A DNA stretch of 9,521 nt from Paracoccaceae bacterium (GTDB taxonomy: Bacteria > Pseudomonadota > Alphaproteobacteria > Rhodobacterales > Rhodobacteraceae). The notes beneath the pieces are model-generated. The model did no database searches and was not told the origin of the DNA. It saw only the letters and a program-made list of their open reading frames with translations. The position numbers and the translations under genes are program-made. The stretch covers positions 1 to 9,521 of the forward strand of contig JAHELH010000073.1 of the NCBI GenBank assembly GCA_024644285.1, in the 5' to 3' direction. Shown in pieces: positions 1 through 7,447 of this stretch (the first letter of the stretch is position 1; each line of letters opens with the position of its first letter).

Positions 1-305
1 TGATCGTCCAACTGCCGGCGCGCCGCGGCAAAGCTGTCTCGAATCGCGACCCTGACATTTTCGTGGGCGTCCAGGTCGCCCGGCTTGCGATTGACGATGA
101 TGACCCCGCCCGGCACTTCCAGCTCGACCGCGACCTGGAACAGGTGGCCTTTCTGTCCGCGCTTGTCGCGTTTCTCGACCGTTACGCGGCAAGAAGTGAT
201 GCGCTGATACGACCGCTCCAGCGCGCTGATCTTCTTCTCTATCAGGTTGGCCAGCGACGGGGTGGCGTCAATGCCGCGAAAGACGACCTGCGGGTCGGTC
301 TGCAT
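1..305 (-). CDS. HPF/RaiA-like ribosome-associated protein, S30AE fold (partial, C-terminus off the left edge)
   Basis: The reverse strand reads open from an ATG at 305 to the window edge, giving about 101 N-terminal residues with no stop. The translation begins MQTDPQVVFRGIDATPSLAN and contains the S30AE-like features of a strand-helix start (VVFRG, then IEKKISALER), a basic central stretch (RVTVEKRDKRGQKGH), the strand GGVIIVNRKPG, and the late helix HENVRVAIRDSFAAARRQLDD. Proteins of this family bind the 30S subunit in the mRNA/tRNA channel and quiet or dimerise ribosomes in stress or stationary phase. From memory of the family, the AHE-x-V-x-VAIRD-x-F form in alphaproteobacteria often carries a C-terminal cold-shock-like domain, but that part is outside the window. 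A good ribosome site (AAGGA, about 8 nt upstream) supports the start. The gene diverges from the DUF2267 gene. The family call is by recognition; the exact subfamily is uncertain. Confidence 0.8.
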   Translation of the reverse strand, partial: MQTDPQVVFRGIDATPSLANLIEKKISALERSYQRITSCRVTVEKRDKRGQKGHLFQVAVELEVPGGVIIVNRKPGDLDAHENVRVAIRDSFAAARRQLDD

Positions 306-458
306 TCTAGATGTCCTTGTTCCGCATCTTGCCTCAGATACGCACGCGGGATGCCGGGGCTCCATGATCTGCGTCAATCCGACTTTTGCGCCGAGTGATC
401 CAAGTCAAGGCGGAGGCGTGGAAAACGTGGCTTGGTTTCTATCGAGGAGGATGAAGAG
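306..458. promoter_or_regulatory. Divergent intergenic region between the HPF-like and DUF2267 genes
   Basis: This 153-bp region must hold both promoters. On the minus strand a TTGACG hexamer (372-377) lies where a -35 for the HPF-like gene could be, but the hexamer 17 nt downstream (GCATCC, 349-354) is a poor -10. On the plus strand I find no convincing -35/-10 pair. There is no obvious GGAAC-N16/17-CGTT general-stress (EcfG) promoter. Both ribosome binding sites are clear: AAGGA for the leftward gene and AGGAGG (445-450) for the rightward gene. Confidence 0.35.
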
Positions 459-881
459 ATGAGTGCACTTGGCCTGAAAATCATCGACGAATCCGTTCAG
501 TCAGCCAATGTCTGGATCAACGACGTGGACTACCGAACAGGCTGGGACCACAAGCAGCGTGCCTATCGGCTATTGCGGTCGGTGCTGCATGTGTTGCGCG
601 ATCACCTAAGCGTCGACGAGACGGCGCAACTGGCCGCACAGATGCCGATCCTGGTACGCGGGATATTCTATGAAGGCTGGAATCCATCGAAATGCCCGGC
701 CCGCATGCGCAGCCGGGACGAGTTCATCGAACGGGTTCAGGCGGATTTCAAGACCGACCCGCTGGGCGACGCGCCGGCCGCGATCGCGGCGGTCATGGAT
801 GTCCTGGACGGCCGCATCTCGGAGGGCGAAATGAAGGACGTCAGGCACGCGTTCTCCGAGGAGATCAGAGAGCTGTTCTGA
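459..881 (+). CDS. DUF2267 domain-containing protein
   Basis: A 140-residue soluble, mostly helical protein starting MSALGLKIIDESVQSANVWI. It has no signal peptide or membrane segment. It matches the DUF2267 pattern: an N-terminal helix with W-I-N-D, then R-A-Y-R-L-L-R-S-V-L-H-V-L-R-D-H-L-S, Q-L-A-A-Q-M-P-I-L-V-R-G, a tryptophan-containing loop (YEGWNPSKCPARMRS), the EFIERVQ helix, and a C-terminal helix ending in EEIRELF. The biochemical role is unknown; the domain is widespread and often sits near stress-related genes. The ATG at 459 is chosen over a TTG at 432 because AGGAGG lies 8 nt upstream of it. Its divergent neighbour is an HPF-like ribosome factor, so a role in stress or stationary phase is a reasonable inference. 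It is convergent with tkt. Confidence 0.8.
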   Translation: MSALGLKIIDESVQSANVWINDVDYRTGWDHKQRAYRLLRSVLHVLRDHLSVDETAQLAAQMPILVRGIFYEGWNPSKCPARMRSRDEFIERVQADFKTDPLGDAPAAIAAVMDVLDGRISEGEMKDVRHAFSEEIRELF

Positions 882-884
882 CCC

Positions 885-904
885 GTCTCGTCCCGGAAGG
901 AGAC
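885..904. terminator. Weak inverted repeat between convergent DUF2267 and tkt genes
   Basis: GTCTC (885-889) pairs with GAGAC (900-904) across a 10-nt loop, between the two stop codons that face each other 31 nt apart. The stem is only 5 bp and no T-tract follows on either strand, so if transcription ends here it is probably inefficient or Rho-dependent. Confidence 0.2.
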
Positions 905-912
905 CGGCGCCA

Positions 913-2937
913 TCAGCCTTTTGGCAGCAATTCCTTGACTTTGGAGGCGGCGGCCTCGGCGGTGATGCCGAATTTCTCGAACAGGGTTTCCGCGGGGGCG
1001 GAGGCGCCGAAGCTATCCATGCCGATGAAACCCGCCTTGGCCTCGCGGCCGCGCTCGCCCATGAGCCAGCGGTCCCAGCCCTGGCGCACGCCGGCCTCGA
1101 TGGCGACGCGGACCGGACCGCCGGGCAGAACGCGGCGGCGGACCTTTTCGTCCTGCGCCTCGAACAATTCCCAGCACGGCATCGAGACCACGCGGGTGCC
1201 GATGCCCTCGGCCTGCAGCATCTCGCGCGCCTTCAGCGCCACCGAGACCTCCGATCCGGTGGCGATCAGGATCGCCTGGCGCTTGCCTTCCGCCTCGGCC
1301 AGCACGTAGGCGCCCTGCGCCGTGAGGTTCTTGGTCTTGTGCTCGGTCCGCACTGTTGGAATCCCCTGACGGGTCAGCGACAGGACCGACGGCGTCTTGG
1401 TGCTCGACAGCGCCAGTTCCCAGGCTTCCGCGGTCTCGACCGCGTCCGCCGGACGGAACACGTTCATGTTCGGTGTCGCGCGCAGCATGGCCAGGTGTTC
1501 GACCGGCTGGTGGGTCGGGCCGTCCTCGCCCAGTCCGATGCTGTCATGAGTGTAGACATAGACCGGGGCCACGCCCATCAGCGCCGACAGCCGCATCGCG
1601 GCGCGGGCGTAGTCCGTGAAGCACATGAAGGTGCCGCCATAGGGTTTCACTCCGCCATGCAGCGCCATGCCATTCAACGCCGCCGCCATGCCGTGTTCGC
1701 GGATGCCGAAATGGATGTAGCGGCCCTTGCGGTTGTCGGGCTCGAAGACGCCCATATCGGCGGTCTTGGTGTTGTTCGAGCCGGTGAGGTCGGCCGAACC
1801 GCCCACGGTTTCCGGCATGATCGGGTTGATCACGCCAAGCGCCTTTTCGCTGGCCGAGCGCGTCGCCATCTTCGGTGCGCTTTCCGAGATCTCTTTCTTG
1901 AAGCGCTTGATCGCGGCAGAGAGTTTCTTCGGCGCCTCGCCTGCCAATTCGCGGCGGAATTGGTCCTGGCGCGAGTCCGAGAGATTTTCGAACCGTTCGC
2001 CCCAGGCGACGCGGGCGGCGGTGCCCCTTAGCCCGATCTCTTCCCAGGCGGCCTTGATGTCGGCGGGAATGGTGAAGGCGGGGTGGTCCCAGCCGTAAAG
2101 CTTCTTGGCTTCGGCGATCACCGTTGGGTCGGTCACCGCGCCGTGGCCCTTGGCGGTGTCCTGCGCGGCGGTGCCCCAGGCGATATGGGTGCGGCAGGCG
2201 ATCATCGCCGGCTTGTGGGTGGCCTTGGCCTCGGCGATGGCGCGTTCGATGTCGTCGGGGTCGTGGCCGTCGCATTCGTGGGTCGACCAGCCGGCCGCGT
2301 TGAAGCGCTTGGTCTGGTCGGTGATGTCGGCCAGCCCGACCTTGCCGTCGATGGTGATGTTGTTGTTGTCCCAGAAGACGATCAGTTTCTCGAGCTTCTG
2401 CATGCCGGCCAGGCCGATCGCCTCGTGGCTGACGCCCTCCATCAGGCAGCCGTCGCCGGCGAAGACATAGGTATGATGGTCGACGATCTTCTTGCCGTAG
2501 CGCGCCCGCAGCACCTCCTCGGCGATGGCAAAGCCCACCGCGTTGGCCAGCCCCTGGCCCAGCGGTCCCGTGGTGGTCTCGATCCCCTTGGCATGGCCGT
2601 ATTCCGGGTGGCCCGCGGTGATCGAGCCCCACTGCCGGAAATCCTTGATCTGCTGCAGCGTCATGTCCTCGTAGCCGGTGAGGTACAGAAGCGAATAGAG
2701 CAGCATCGAGCCGTGGCCGTTCGACAGGATGAAGCGGTCGCGGTCGGGCCAGTCGGGATCGGAGGCGTCGAATTTCAGGTGGTTCTGAAACAGCACCGTG
2801 GCGATGTCCGCCATGCCGACGGGCATGCCCGTATGGCCTGAATTGGCGGCCGCCACGGCGTCGAGCGCCAGGGTGCGGATCGCTGCGGCTTTCATCCAGT
2901 GCTCGGGGTGCTTGGCTTTCAGATCCGAAATGTCCAT
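913..2937 (-). CDS. tkt: Transketolase
   Basis: A 674-residue, thiamine-diphosphate-dependent enzyme that moves two-carbon ketol units between sugar phosphates in the pentose phosphate pathway (and the Calvin cycle where present). The length is typical. Hallmarks in order: SGHTG with His35; NGHG with His75; GHPEYGHAKGIETTTGPLGQG (about 109-129); the ThDP/Mg site GDGCLMEG (161-168) with NNN (191-193); the HIAWGTAAQD loop (251-260); GSADLTGSNNT (380-390); the catalytic glutamate in GIREHGM (Glu414); GGTFMCFTDYA with Phe440; HDSIGLGEDGPTHQP (464-478); and SLTRQ (Arg523). The common GHPG motif is GHTG here; I treat that as lineage variation. The ATG at 2937 is used because homology starts there and GAAGGA lies about 10 nt upstream; a longer upstream frame has no family similarity. 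The promoter candidate is TTGATC-N16-TATCAC. It diverges from the coiled-coil/zapA pair. No cbb genes are seen, so I assign the housekeeping tkt. Confidence 0.97.
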   Translation of the reverse strand: MDISDLKAKHPEHWMKAAAIRTLALDAVAAANSGHTGMPVGMADIATVLFQNHLKFDASDPDWPDRDRFILSNGHGSMLLYSLLYLTGYEDMTLQQIKDFRQWGSITAGHPEYGHAKGIETTTGPLGQGLANAVGFAIAEEVLRARYGKKIVDHHTYVFAGDGCLMEGVSHEAIGLAGMQKLEKLIVFWDNNNITIDGKVGLADITDQTKRFNAAGWSTHECDGHDPDDIERAIAEAKATHKPAMIACRTHIAWGTAAQDTAKGHGAVTDPTVIAEAKKLYGWDHPAFTIPADIKAAWEEIGLRGTAARVAWGERFENLSDSRQDQFRRELAGEAPKKLSAAIKRFKKEISESAPKMATRSASEKALGVINPIMPETVGGSADLTGSNNTKTADMGVFEPDNRKGRYIHFGIREHGMAAALNGMALHGGVKPYGGTFMCFTDYARAAMRLSALMGVAPVYVYTHDSIGLGEDGPTHQPVEHLAMLRATPNMNVFRPADAVETAEAWELALSSTKTPSVLSLTRQGIPTVRTEHKTKNLTAQGAYVLAEAEGKRQAILIATGSEVSVALKAREMLQAEGIGTRVVSMPCWELFEAQDEKVRRRVLPGGPVRVAIEAGVRQGWDRWLMGERGREAKAGFIGMDSFGASAPAETLFEKFGITAEAAASKVKELLPKG

Positions 2938-2975
2938 CGGGCACGCGTCCTTCGTGGTGGGGCCATGTTGCGGGC

Positions 2976-3003
2976 GTGATACCAGTGTGGCAGGGAAGAT
3001 CAA
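2976..3003 (-). promoter_or_regulatory. Candidate tkt promoter
   Basis: On the minus strand TTGATC (2998-3003) is followed after 16 nt by TATCAC (2976-2981), matching four of six bases in each sigma-70 hexamer. The predicted start would leave a leader of about 30 nt before the tkt ATG. The fit is by eye only. Confidence 0.4.
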
Positions 3004-3021
3004 GCGCGCGCGGAGGACCGG

Positions 3022-3044
3022 CCCCGGGAAACGGGGGCGCAATC
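3022..3044. other. GC-rich overlapping stem-loops in the tkt / zapA divergent region
   Basis: CCCCG (3022-3026) can pair with CGGGG (3032-3036) around a GGAAA loop. The same G-run can alternatively pair with CCCC at 3044-3047. These mutually exclusive hairpins lie between the two divergent promoters and upstream of the plus-strand promoter candidate, so they are not in either predicted leader and may only reflect base composition. Confidence 0.2.
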
Positions 3045-3068
3045 CCCGCGGGCGTTGGGTAAGATCGT

Positions 3069-3097
3069 TTGACAAGGGGCCGCGGATCCGATTCGCC
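3069..3097 (+). promoter_or_regulatory. Candidate promoter for the coiled-coil/zapA operon
   Basis: A perfect TTGACA -35 hexamer (3069-3074) faces the operon, about 65 nt upstream of its first ATG. The hexamer at normal spacing (TTCGCC, 3092-3097) is a poor -10, so this is only half convincing. Confidence 0.35.
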
Positions 3098-3139
3098 CAT
3101 GACGGATCGCAACTGGGCCGGAAGATTGGGGGACGAGCG

Positions 3140-3592
3140 ATGAGTGAACTCGCGGAGCTGGAGCGGCGGATCGCCGACGCGCTGGACCGGATCGGCGCCG
3201 GGATCGAGAAGATCGATACTTCGGCGCCGGAACCGGTCGTGGACGAGGCGCAGGTGGCCGAGCTGACCGAGGCGCTGGAGGCCGAAAGGACGGCCAATGT
3301 GCAACTGGAGGAGCGGCTGAAAACCCTGCGCCGCCAGTCCGAGGCGCGGATCAAGGAGCTTGAGGACGAGGCCGGAGACCTGAAAGCGGCCGCGGCCGAA
3401 ACCGCCGAGCAATTGCGCCAGGCCCGCCACGAACTTCAAGCTGCACGGCAGGCCGCCGCCAACGGTCCCGACATCGACGCGCTGGAGGCGGAGCTGAACG
3501 GGTTGCGCAAGGTGCGCGACGCCGACCGCGCCGAACTCGACGACATACTCGCCAGCCTGAAACCGCTGATGGAGGACCGGACCAATGCCTGA
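3140..3592 (+). CDS. Coiled-coil protein upstream of ZapA, probable ZauP-like Z-ring partner
   Basis: A 150-residue acidic, Ala/Glu-rich protein starting MSELAELERRIADALDRIGA. Apart from a short Pro-containing break near residues 32-36 (SAPEP), nearly the whole chain shows heptad-like spacing of Leu/Ala with charged flanks, for example VAELTEALEAERTANVQLEE, KELEDEAGDLKAA and DIDALEAELNGLRKVRDAD, so a long coiled coil is predicted. There is no signal peptide or membrane segment. The stop overlaps the zapA start by 8 nt, implying translational coupling. In Caulobacter crescentus a coiled-coil protein encoded with ZapA (ZauP) binds ZapA and helps focus the Z-ring. Position and type agree with that, but coiled coils diverge quickly and I assign the role by context, not by alignment. 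The ATG at 3140 has GGGGGA 6 nt upstream. Confidence 0.65.
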   Translation: MSELAELERRIADALDRIGAGIEKIDTSAPEPVVDEAQVAELTEALEAERTANVQLEERLKTLRRQSEARIKELEDEAGDLKAAAAETAEQLRQARHELQAARQAAANGPDIDALEAELNGLRKVRDADRAELDDILASLKPLMEDRTNA

Positions 3593-3992
3593 AGTCAGCG
3601 TGAAGATCGGAGGCCGTGATTTTGCCGTCGCCTGCCAGGAAGGCGAGGAGCACTACCTCCATGCCGCCGCAGCCATGCTGGACGCCGAAGCCTCGGCCCT
3701 GACGGCGCAGATCGGCCGGCTGCCAGAGGCGCGGATGCTGCTGATGGCGGGGCTGATGCTGGCCGACAAATCGGCGGGCATGGAAGAACAGCTGCGCCAG
3801 GCAGAGCAAAAGCTGGCGGCGCAGGAGGCCCAGCTCGAGACGGCGCACGGCGCCCCGCGGCCAGAGCCCGAGCGGATCGAGGTGCCGGTGATCCCCGACA
3901 GCGTCACCGACAGCATGGCCGAAATTGCTGCCCGCGCCGAGTCGCTGGCCGCGGCGGTCGAGGACAAAGTACAGGCGCAGGCTCAGGCATAG
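3585..3992 (+). CDS. zapA: Cell division protein ZapA
   Basis: A 135-residue protein with the ZapA family layout. The N-terminal globular domain (about residues 1-60) reads PEVSVKIGGRDFAVACQEGEEHYLHAAAAMLDAEASALTA in two parts: the IGGR-x-F/Y-x-V-x-C strand pair and the EGEE-x-x-L helix. This is followed by ARMLLMAGLMLADKSAGMEEQL leading into a coiled-coil helix (to about residue 88). ZapA binds FtsZ at midcell and crosslinks and bundles FtsZ filaments. The C-terminal tail (residues 90-135) is Pro/Glu-rich and then Ala-rich, likely disordered, and longer than in E. coli ZapA (109 residues). GGAGG lies 9 nt before the ATG, inside the end of the preceding gene. It is the second gene of a two-gene operon and convergent with grxD. 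Confidence 0.88.
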   Translation: MPEVSVKIGGRDFAVACQEGEEHYLHAAAAMLDAEASALTAQIGRLPEARMLLMAGLMLADKSAGMEEQLRQAEQKLAAQEAQLETAHGAPRPEPERIEVPVIPDSVTDSMAEIAARAESLAAAVEDKVQAQAQA

Positions 3993-4011
3993 GCCTGGCC
4001 CAAGCTAGACG

Positions 4012-4034
4012 CGCCGGCGGATCGACCGCCGGCG
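4012..4034. terminator. Stem-loop between convergent zapA and grxD
   Basis: CGCCGGCGG (4012-4020) and CCGCCGGCG (4026-4034) form a perfect 9-bp stem with a 5-nt ATCGA loop, 20 nt after the zapA stop and 5 nt after the grxD stop. Neither strand has a run of T after the stem, so it is a strong hairpin but not a classic intrinsic terminator. It may act on both strands with Rho or protect 3' ends. Confidence 0.55.
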
Positions 4035-4039
4035 GATGT

Positions 4040-4399
4040 TCAGCTATTGGCTTCGCGGATCTTTTCGGCGGCGTCCTTGTCGTAGGTCACGCCCTTGTCA
4101 TCGAACAGCTGATCCAGTTCGCCCGACAGGGTCATCTCGGTGACGATGTCGCAGCCACCGACGAATTCGCCCTTGACGTAAAGCTGCGGAACCGTCGGCC
4201 AGTCCGAATAGTCCTTGATGCCCTGGCGGATGGCGTCGTCCTCCAGAACATTCACGTCGGCGAACTCGACGCCCATGAAGTTCAGCACGCCCGCCACGCG
4301 GGACGAAAACCCGCATTGCGGCATCGCCTTGGTGCCCTTCATGAACAAAACGACATCGTTTCCGGTGACGGTTTCTTTGATCTGGTCTTGCGCGGTCAT
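4040..4399 (-). CDS. grxD: Monothiol glutaredoxin, Grx4/GrxD family
   Basis: A 119-residue CGFS-type glutaredoxin. The single-cysteine active site is PQCGFSSRV (Cys29). The family's other marks follow: the WPTVPQLYVKGEFVGGCD stretch (TVP cis-proline and GGCD glutathione-binding loop) and KGTK just before the active site. These proteins bind a glutathione-coordinated [2Fe-2S] cluster as dimers or with BolA, and transfer or sense it, rather than working mainly as disulphide reductases. The start at 4399 is preferred because AAAGGA sits 7 nt upstream and the homology to E. coli GrxD begins just after it. However, the frame stays open upstream to an ATG at 4477 that overlaps the bolA stop (ATGA), adding 26 residues; see findings. 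It lies downstream of bolA, its usual partner. Confidence 0.93.
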   Translation of the reverse strand: MTAQDQIKETVTGNDVVLFMKGTKAMPQCGFSSRVAGVLNFMGVEFADVNVLEDDAIRQGIKDYSDWPTVPQLYVKGEFVGGCDIVTEMTLSGELDQLFDDKGVTYDKDAAEKIREANS

Positions 4400-4473
4400 G
4401 GTCTTGTCCTTTGCAGGCTCGCGGCCGGTGCCGAGAGCGTTTATCGCGTCGGCCGCCAATTCGTTCGGGTCGT

Positions 4474-4716
4474 TCATTCCGGTGCCTTCGTGGTCAGCGC
4501 CAGCGCGTGCAATTCGCCGGCAGGGCCGTCCATCTTGCCCTTGAGCGCGGCATAGACGGCGCGCTGCTGCTGGACCCTGTTCTGCCCGCGGAAACTCTCG
4601 TCGATAACCTCCGCCGCATAGTGATTTCCATCGCCTGCCAGATCGGTGATCGTGACCTTCGCGTCCGGAAAGGCGGCGCGGATCAGGTCTTCGATTTGGC
4701 GGGCTTCCATCGCCAT
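4474..4716 (-). CDS. bolA: BolA family protein
   Basis: An 80-residue BolA-fold protein starting MAMEARQIEDLIRAAFPDAK. It shows the family's core: V-T-I-T-D-L-A-G-D-G-N-H-Y (His32 in the loop), the strand AAEVIDE, the S/F-R-G-x-x-x-V-Q-Q-Q-R-A-V-Y-A-A-L-K helix, and the invariant C-terminal His in ELHALALTT (His70). In other systems His residues of this kind help bind the [2Fe-2S] cluster shared with a monothiol glutaredoxin. The role is probably Fe-S or iron-status signalling with the adjacent GrxD. The ATG at 4716 has AGGA 7 nt upstream; an ATG two codons later is a possible alternative, and longer upstream reading has no family similarity. It follows purL by 126 nt and may have its own promoter. 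Confidence 0.92.
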   Translation of the reverse strand: MAMEARQIEDLIRAAFPDAKVTITDLAGDGNHYAAEVIDESFRGQNRVQQQRAVYAALKGKMDGPAGELHALALTTKAPE

Positions 4717-4842
4717 GCGGATGTCCTTTGCTGGTGCGACAGATGTAGGCGCGCGCGCAAGCGTGCGCAAGTCAGTGGATGGAGCGGCCGAAGAGCAGGG
4801 CGGCGCCACCCCGAATTCGCGCCCGAAAGGCAGGCGGTGTGT
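4717..4842 (-). promoter_or_regulatory. purL-bolA intergenic region with weak promoter candidate for bolA-grxD
   Basis: On the minus strand TTGCGC (4765-4770), a 17-nt spacer and TACATC (4742-4747) give a low-scoring promoter for bolA-grxD. The spacer has a second TTGCGC (4755-4760), so GCGCAAGCGTGCGCAA is a near direct repeat on the plus strand. Closer to purL, GGGTG-GCGC-CGCCC (minus reading, 4798-4811) can form a short hairpin without a T-tract, a weak terminator at best. Whether bolA-grxD is read from purL or alone cannot be settled from sequence. Confidence 0.3.
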
Positions 4843-7008
<2,166 letters not shown>

Positions 7009-7269
7009 CCCAGTCCCCTGCCTGCTCGGCGCTCTCATAGTGCAGGACGTCGCCGCGCGAAAGCGGCTTTGGCCGGGGAGGGACCGAGCCGGCAAGGTCG
7101 GTTCTGCAGCACTGACAGCGGCCCTGGCCGCTGGTGCGCCACCGAGGCGGCGGCTGCCATTTTTGTCGCCAATCAGGAAACAGTGATACGCCGAACGTAT
7201 TCATCGTTGACGCGTGCAATGCGAACCGGCGTTGCGGATTTCTTCGGACCGGATAAGCCCTCGGACAAC
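7009..7269. other. Non-coding leader region upstream of purL
   Basis: These 261 bp hold no protein gene I can support; open frames here are short, lack ribosome sites and are rich in Arg/Pro typical of GC-rich non-coding frames. I cannot name a purL promoter with any confidence. The only structure noted is a small dyad (ATACG-N5-CGTAT, 7186-7200), listed separately. The region starts directly after the T-run of the small RNA terminator, so purL must be transcribed from a promoter within it or by readthrough. Confidence 0.5.
7186..7200. promoter_or_regulatory. Small dyad in the purL leader, possible operator
   Basis: ATACG (7186-7190) and CGTAT (7196-7200) flank CCGAA, and flanking TG/CA bases extend the symmetry imperfectly. 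It lies about 180 bp upstream of the purL ATG. It does not match the E. coli PurR box. A 5-bp half-site can occur by chance. Confidence 0.2.
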
Positions 7270-7299
7270 AAAAAAAGGGCCGAGCGCGAGGCTCGGCCC
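7270..7299 (-). terminator. Rho-independent terminator of the small RNA / lysR transcript
   Basis: Read on the minus strand, GGGCCGAGC (7291-7299 on the complement) pairs with GCTCGGCCC (7277-7285) around a 5-nt CTCGC loop: a perfect 9-bp stem followed at once by seven T (7270-7276). This is the strongest intrinsic terminator in the window. On the plus strand no T-tract follows, so it acts only leftward. Confidence 0.85.
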
Positions 7300-7350
7300 A
7301 GTCCAACAGGGAGGTAACACTCATGACGAGTTGCCTCATCAGTAAGCGTT
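7270..7350 (-). ncRNA. Candidate trans-acting small RNA with anti-Shine-Dalgarno segment
   Basis: On the minus strand, between lysR and purL, about 80 nt show the parts of a bacterial small RNA in the right order. A 7-bp hairpin UGAUGAG / CUCGUCA with a GCAA (GNRA-type) tetraloop occupies 7324-7341. A likely unpaired stretch follows that contains ACCUCCC (7309-7315), complementary to a ribosome binding site. A 9-bp GC-rich terminator stem with seven U follows (7270-7299). A promoter-like element sits just upstream. Anti-Shine-Dalgarno loops of this kind are known in alphaproteobacterial small RNAs that block translation, but I cannot assign this to a named family. The start near 7350 is inferred from the promoter. 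There is no protein frame on this strand that fits. It could alternatively be the 3' end of the lysR transcript. Confidence 0.6.
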
Positions 7351-7358
7351 GAGATGAA

Positions 7359-7385
7359 ATTAGAGACCGGGGGTGTCCCAATCAA
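7359..7385 (-). promoter_or_regulatory. Candidate promoter of the small RNA
   Basis: On the minus strand TTGATT (7380-7385) is followed after 15 nt by TCTAAT (7359-7364, five of six matches to TATAAT). The spacing is short; TAATTT at 17 nt is an alternative. The C before TTGAT also makes CTTGAT, which resembles the heat-shock sigma -35 element. The predicted start is close to 7350. Confidence 0.45.
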
Positions 7386-7408
7386 GCCTTATCGCGGAAG
7401 CGGGTTCT

Positions 7409-7436
7409 GCAATGCTGCCATGCAGCAACAGCATGC
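7409..7436. other. Imperfect hairpin just after lysR
   Basis: GCAATGCTG (7409-7417) pairs with CAGCATGC (7429-7436) as an 8-bp stem with one bulged A and an 11-nt loop, starting 12 nt after the lysR stop. No T-run follows on the minus strand, so it may be an RNA-stability element or weak terminator for lysR. Confidence 0.35.
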
Positions 7437-7447
7437 CGGGCGGCGAA

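Noticed and set aside
2938..3354. N-terminal extension of transketolase by 139 residues
   Set aside because: The extra stretch is Ser/Arg-rich, antisense to the coiled-coil gene, and lies upstream of the family start, ribosome site and promoter candidate.
1544..3439. 631-codon minus-strand frame overlapping tkt
   Set aside because: Shadow frame of transketolase with Arg/His/Gly-rich low-complexity translation and no recognisable domain.
4717..4809. N-terminal extension of BolA by 31 residues
   Set aside because: No similarity to BolA, the added part overlaps the probable promoter, and AGGA 7 nt before 4716 supports the shorter form.
7009..7130. Possible purine riboswitch or small peptide gene upstream of purL
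   Set aside because: I see no three-way junction or conserved purine aptamer core, and the only minus-strand frame (about 41 codons) has no ribosome site and is Arg/Pro/Ala-rich.
7309..7352. Plus-strand mini-ORF (ATG at 7323, nine codons, MTSCLISKR) with a strong GGGAGGT ribosome site
   Set aside because: The ribosome site is simply the complement of the anti-Shine-Dalgarno segment of the minus-strand RNA, no plus-strand gene follows, and the upstream hairpin carries its T-run only on the minus strand. A leader peptide is not excluded but is the weaker reading.
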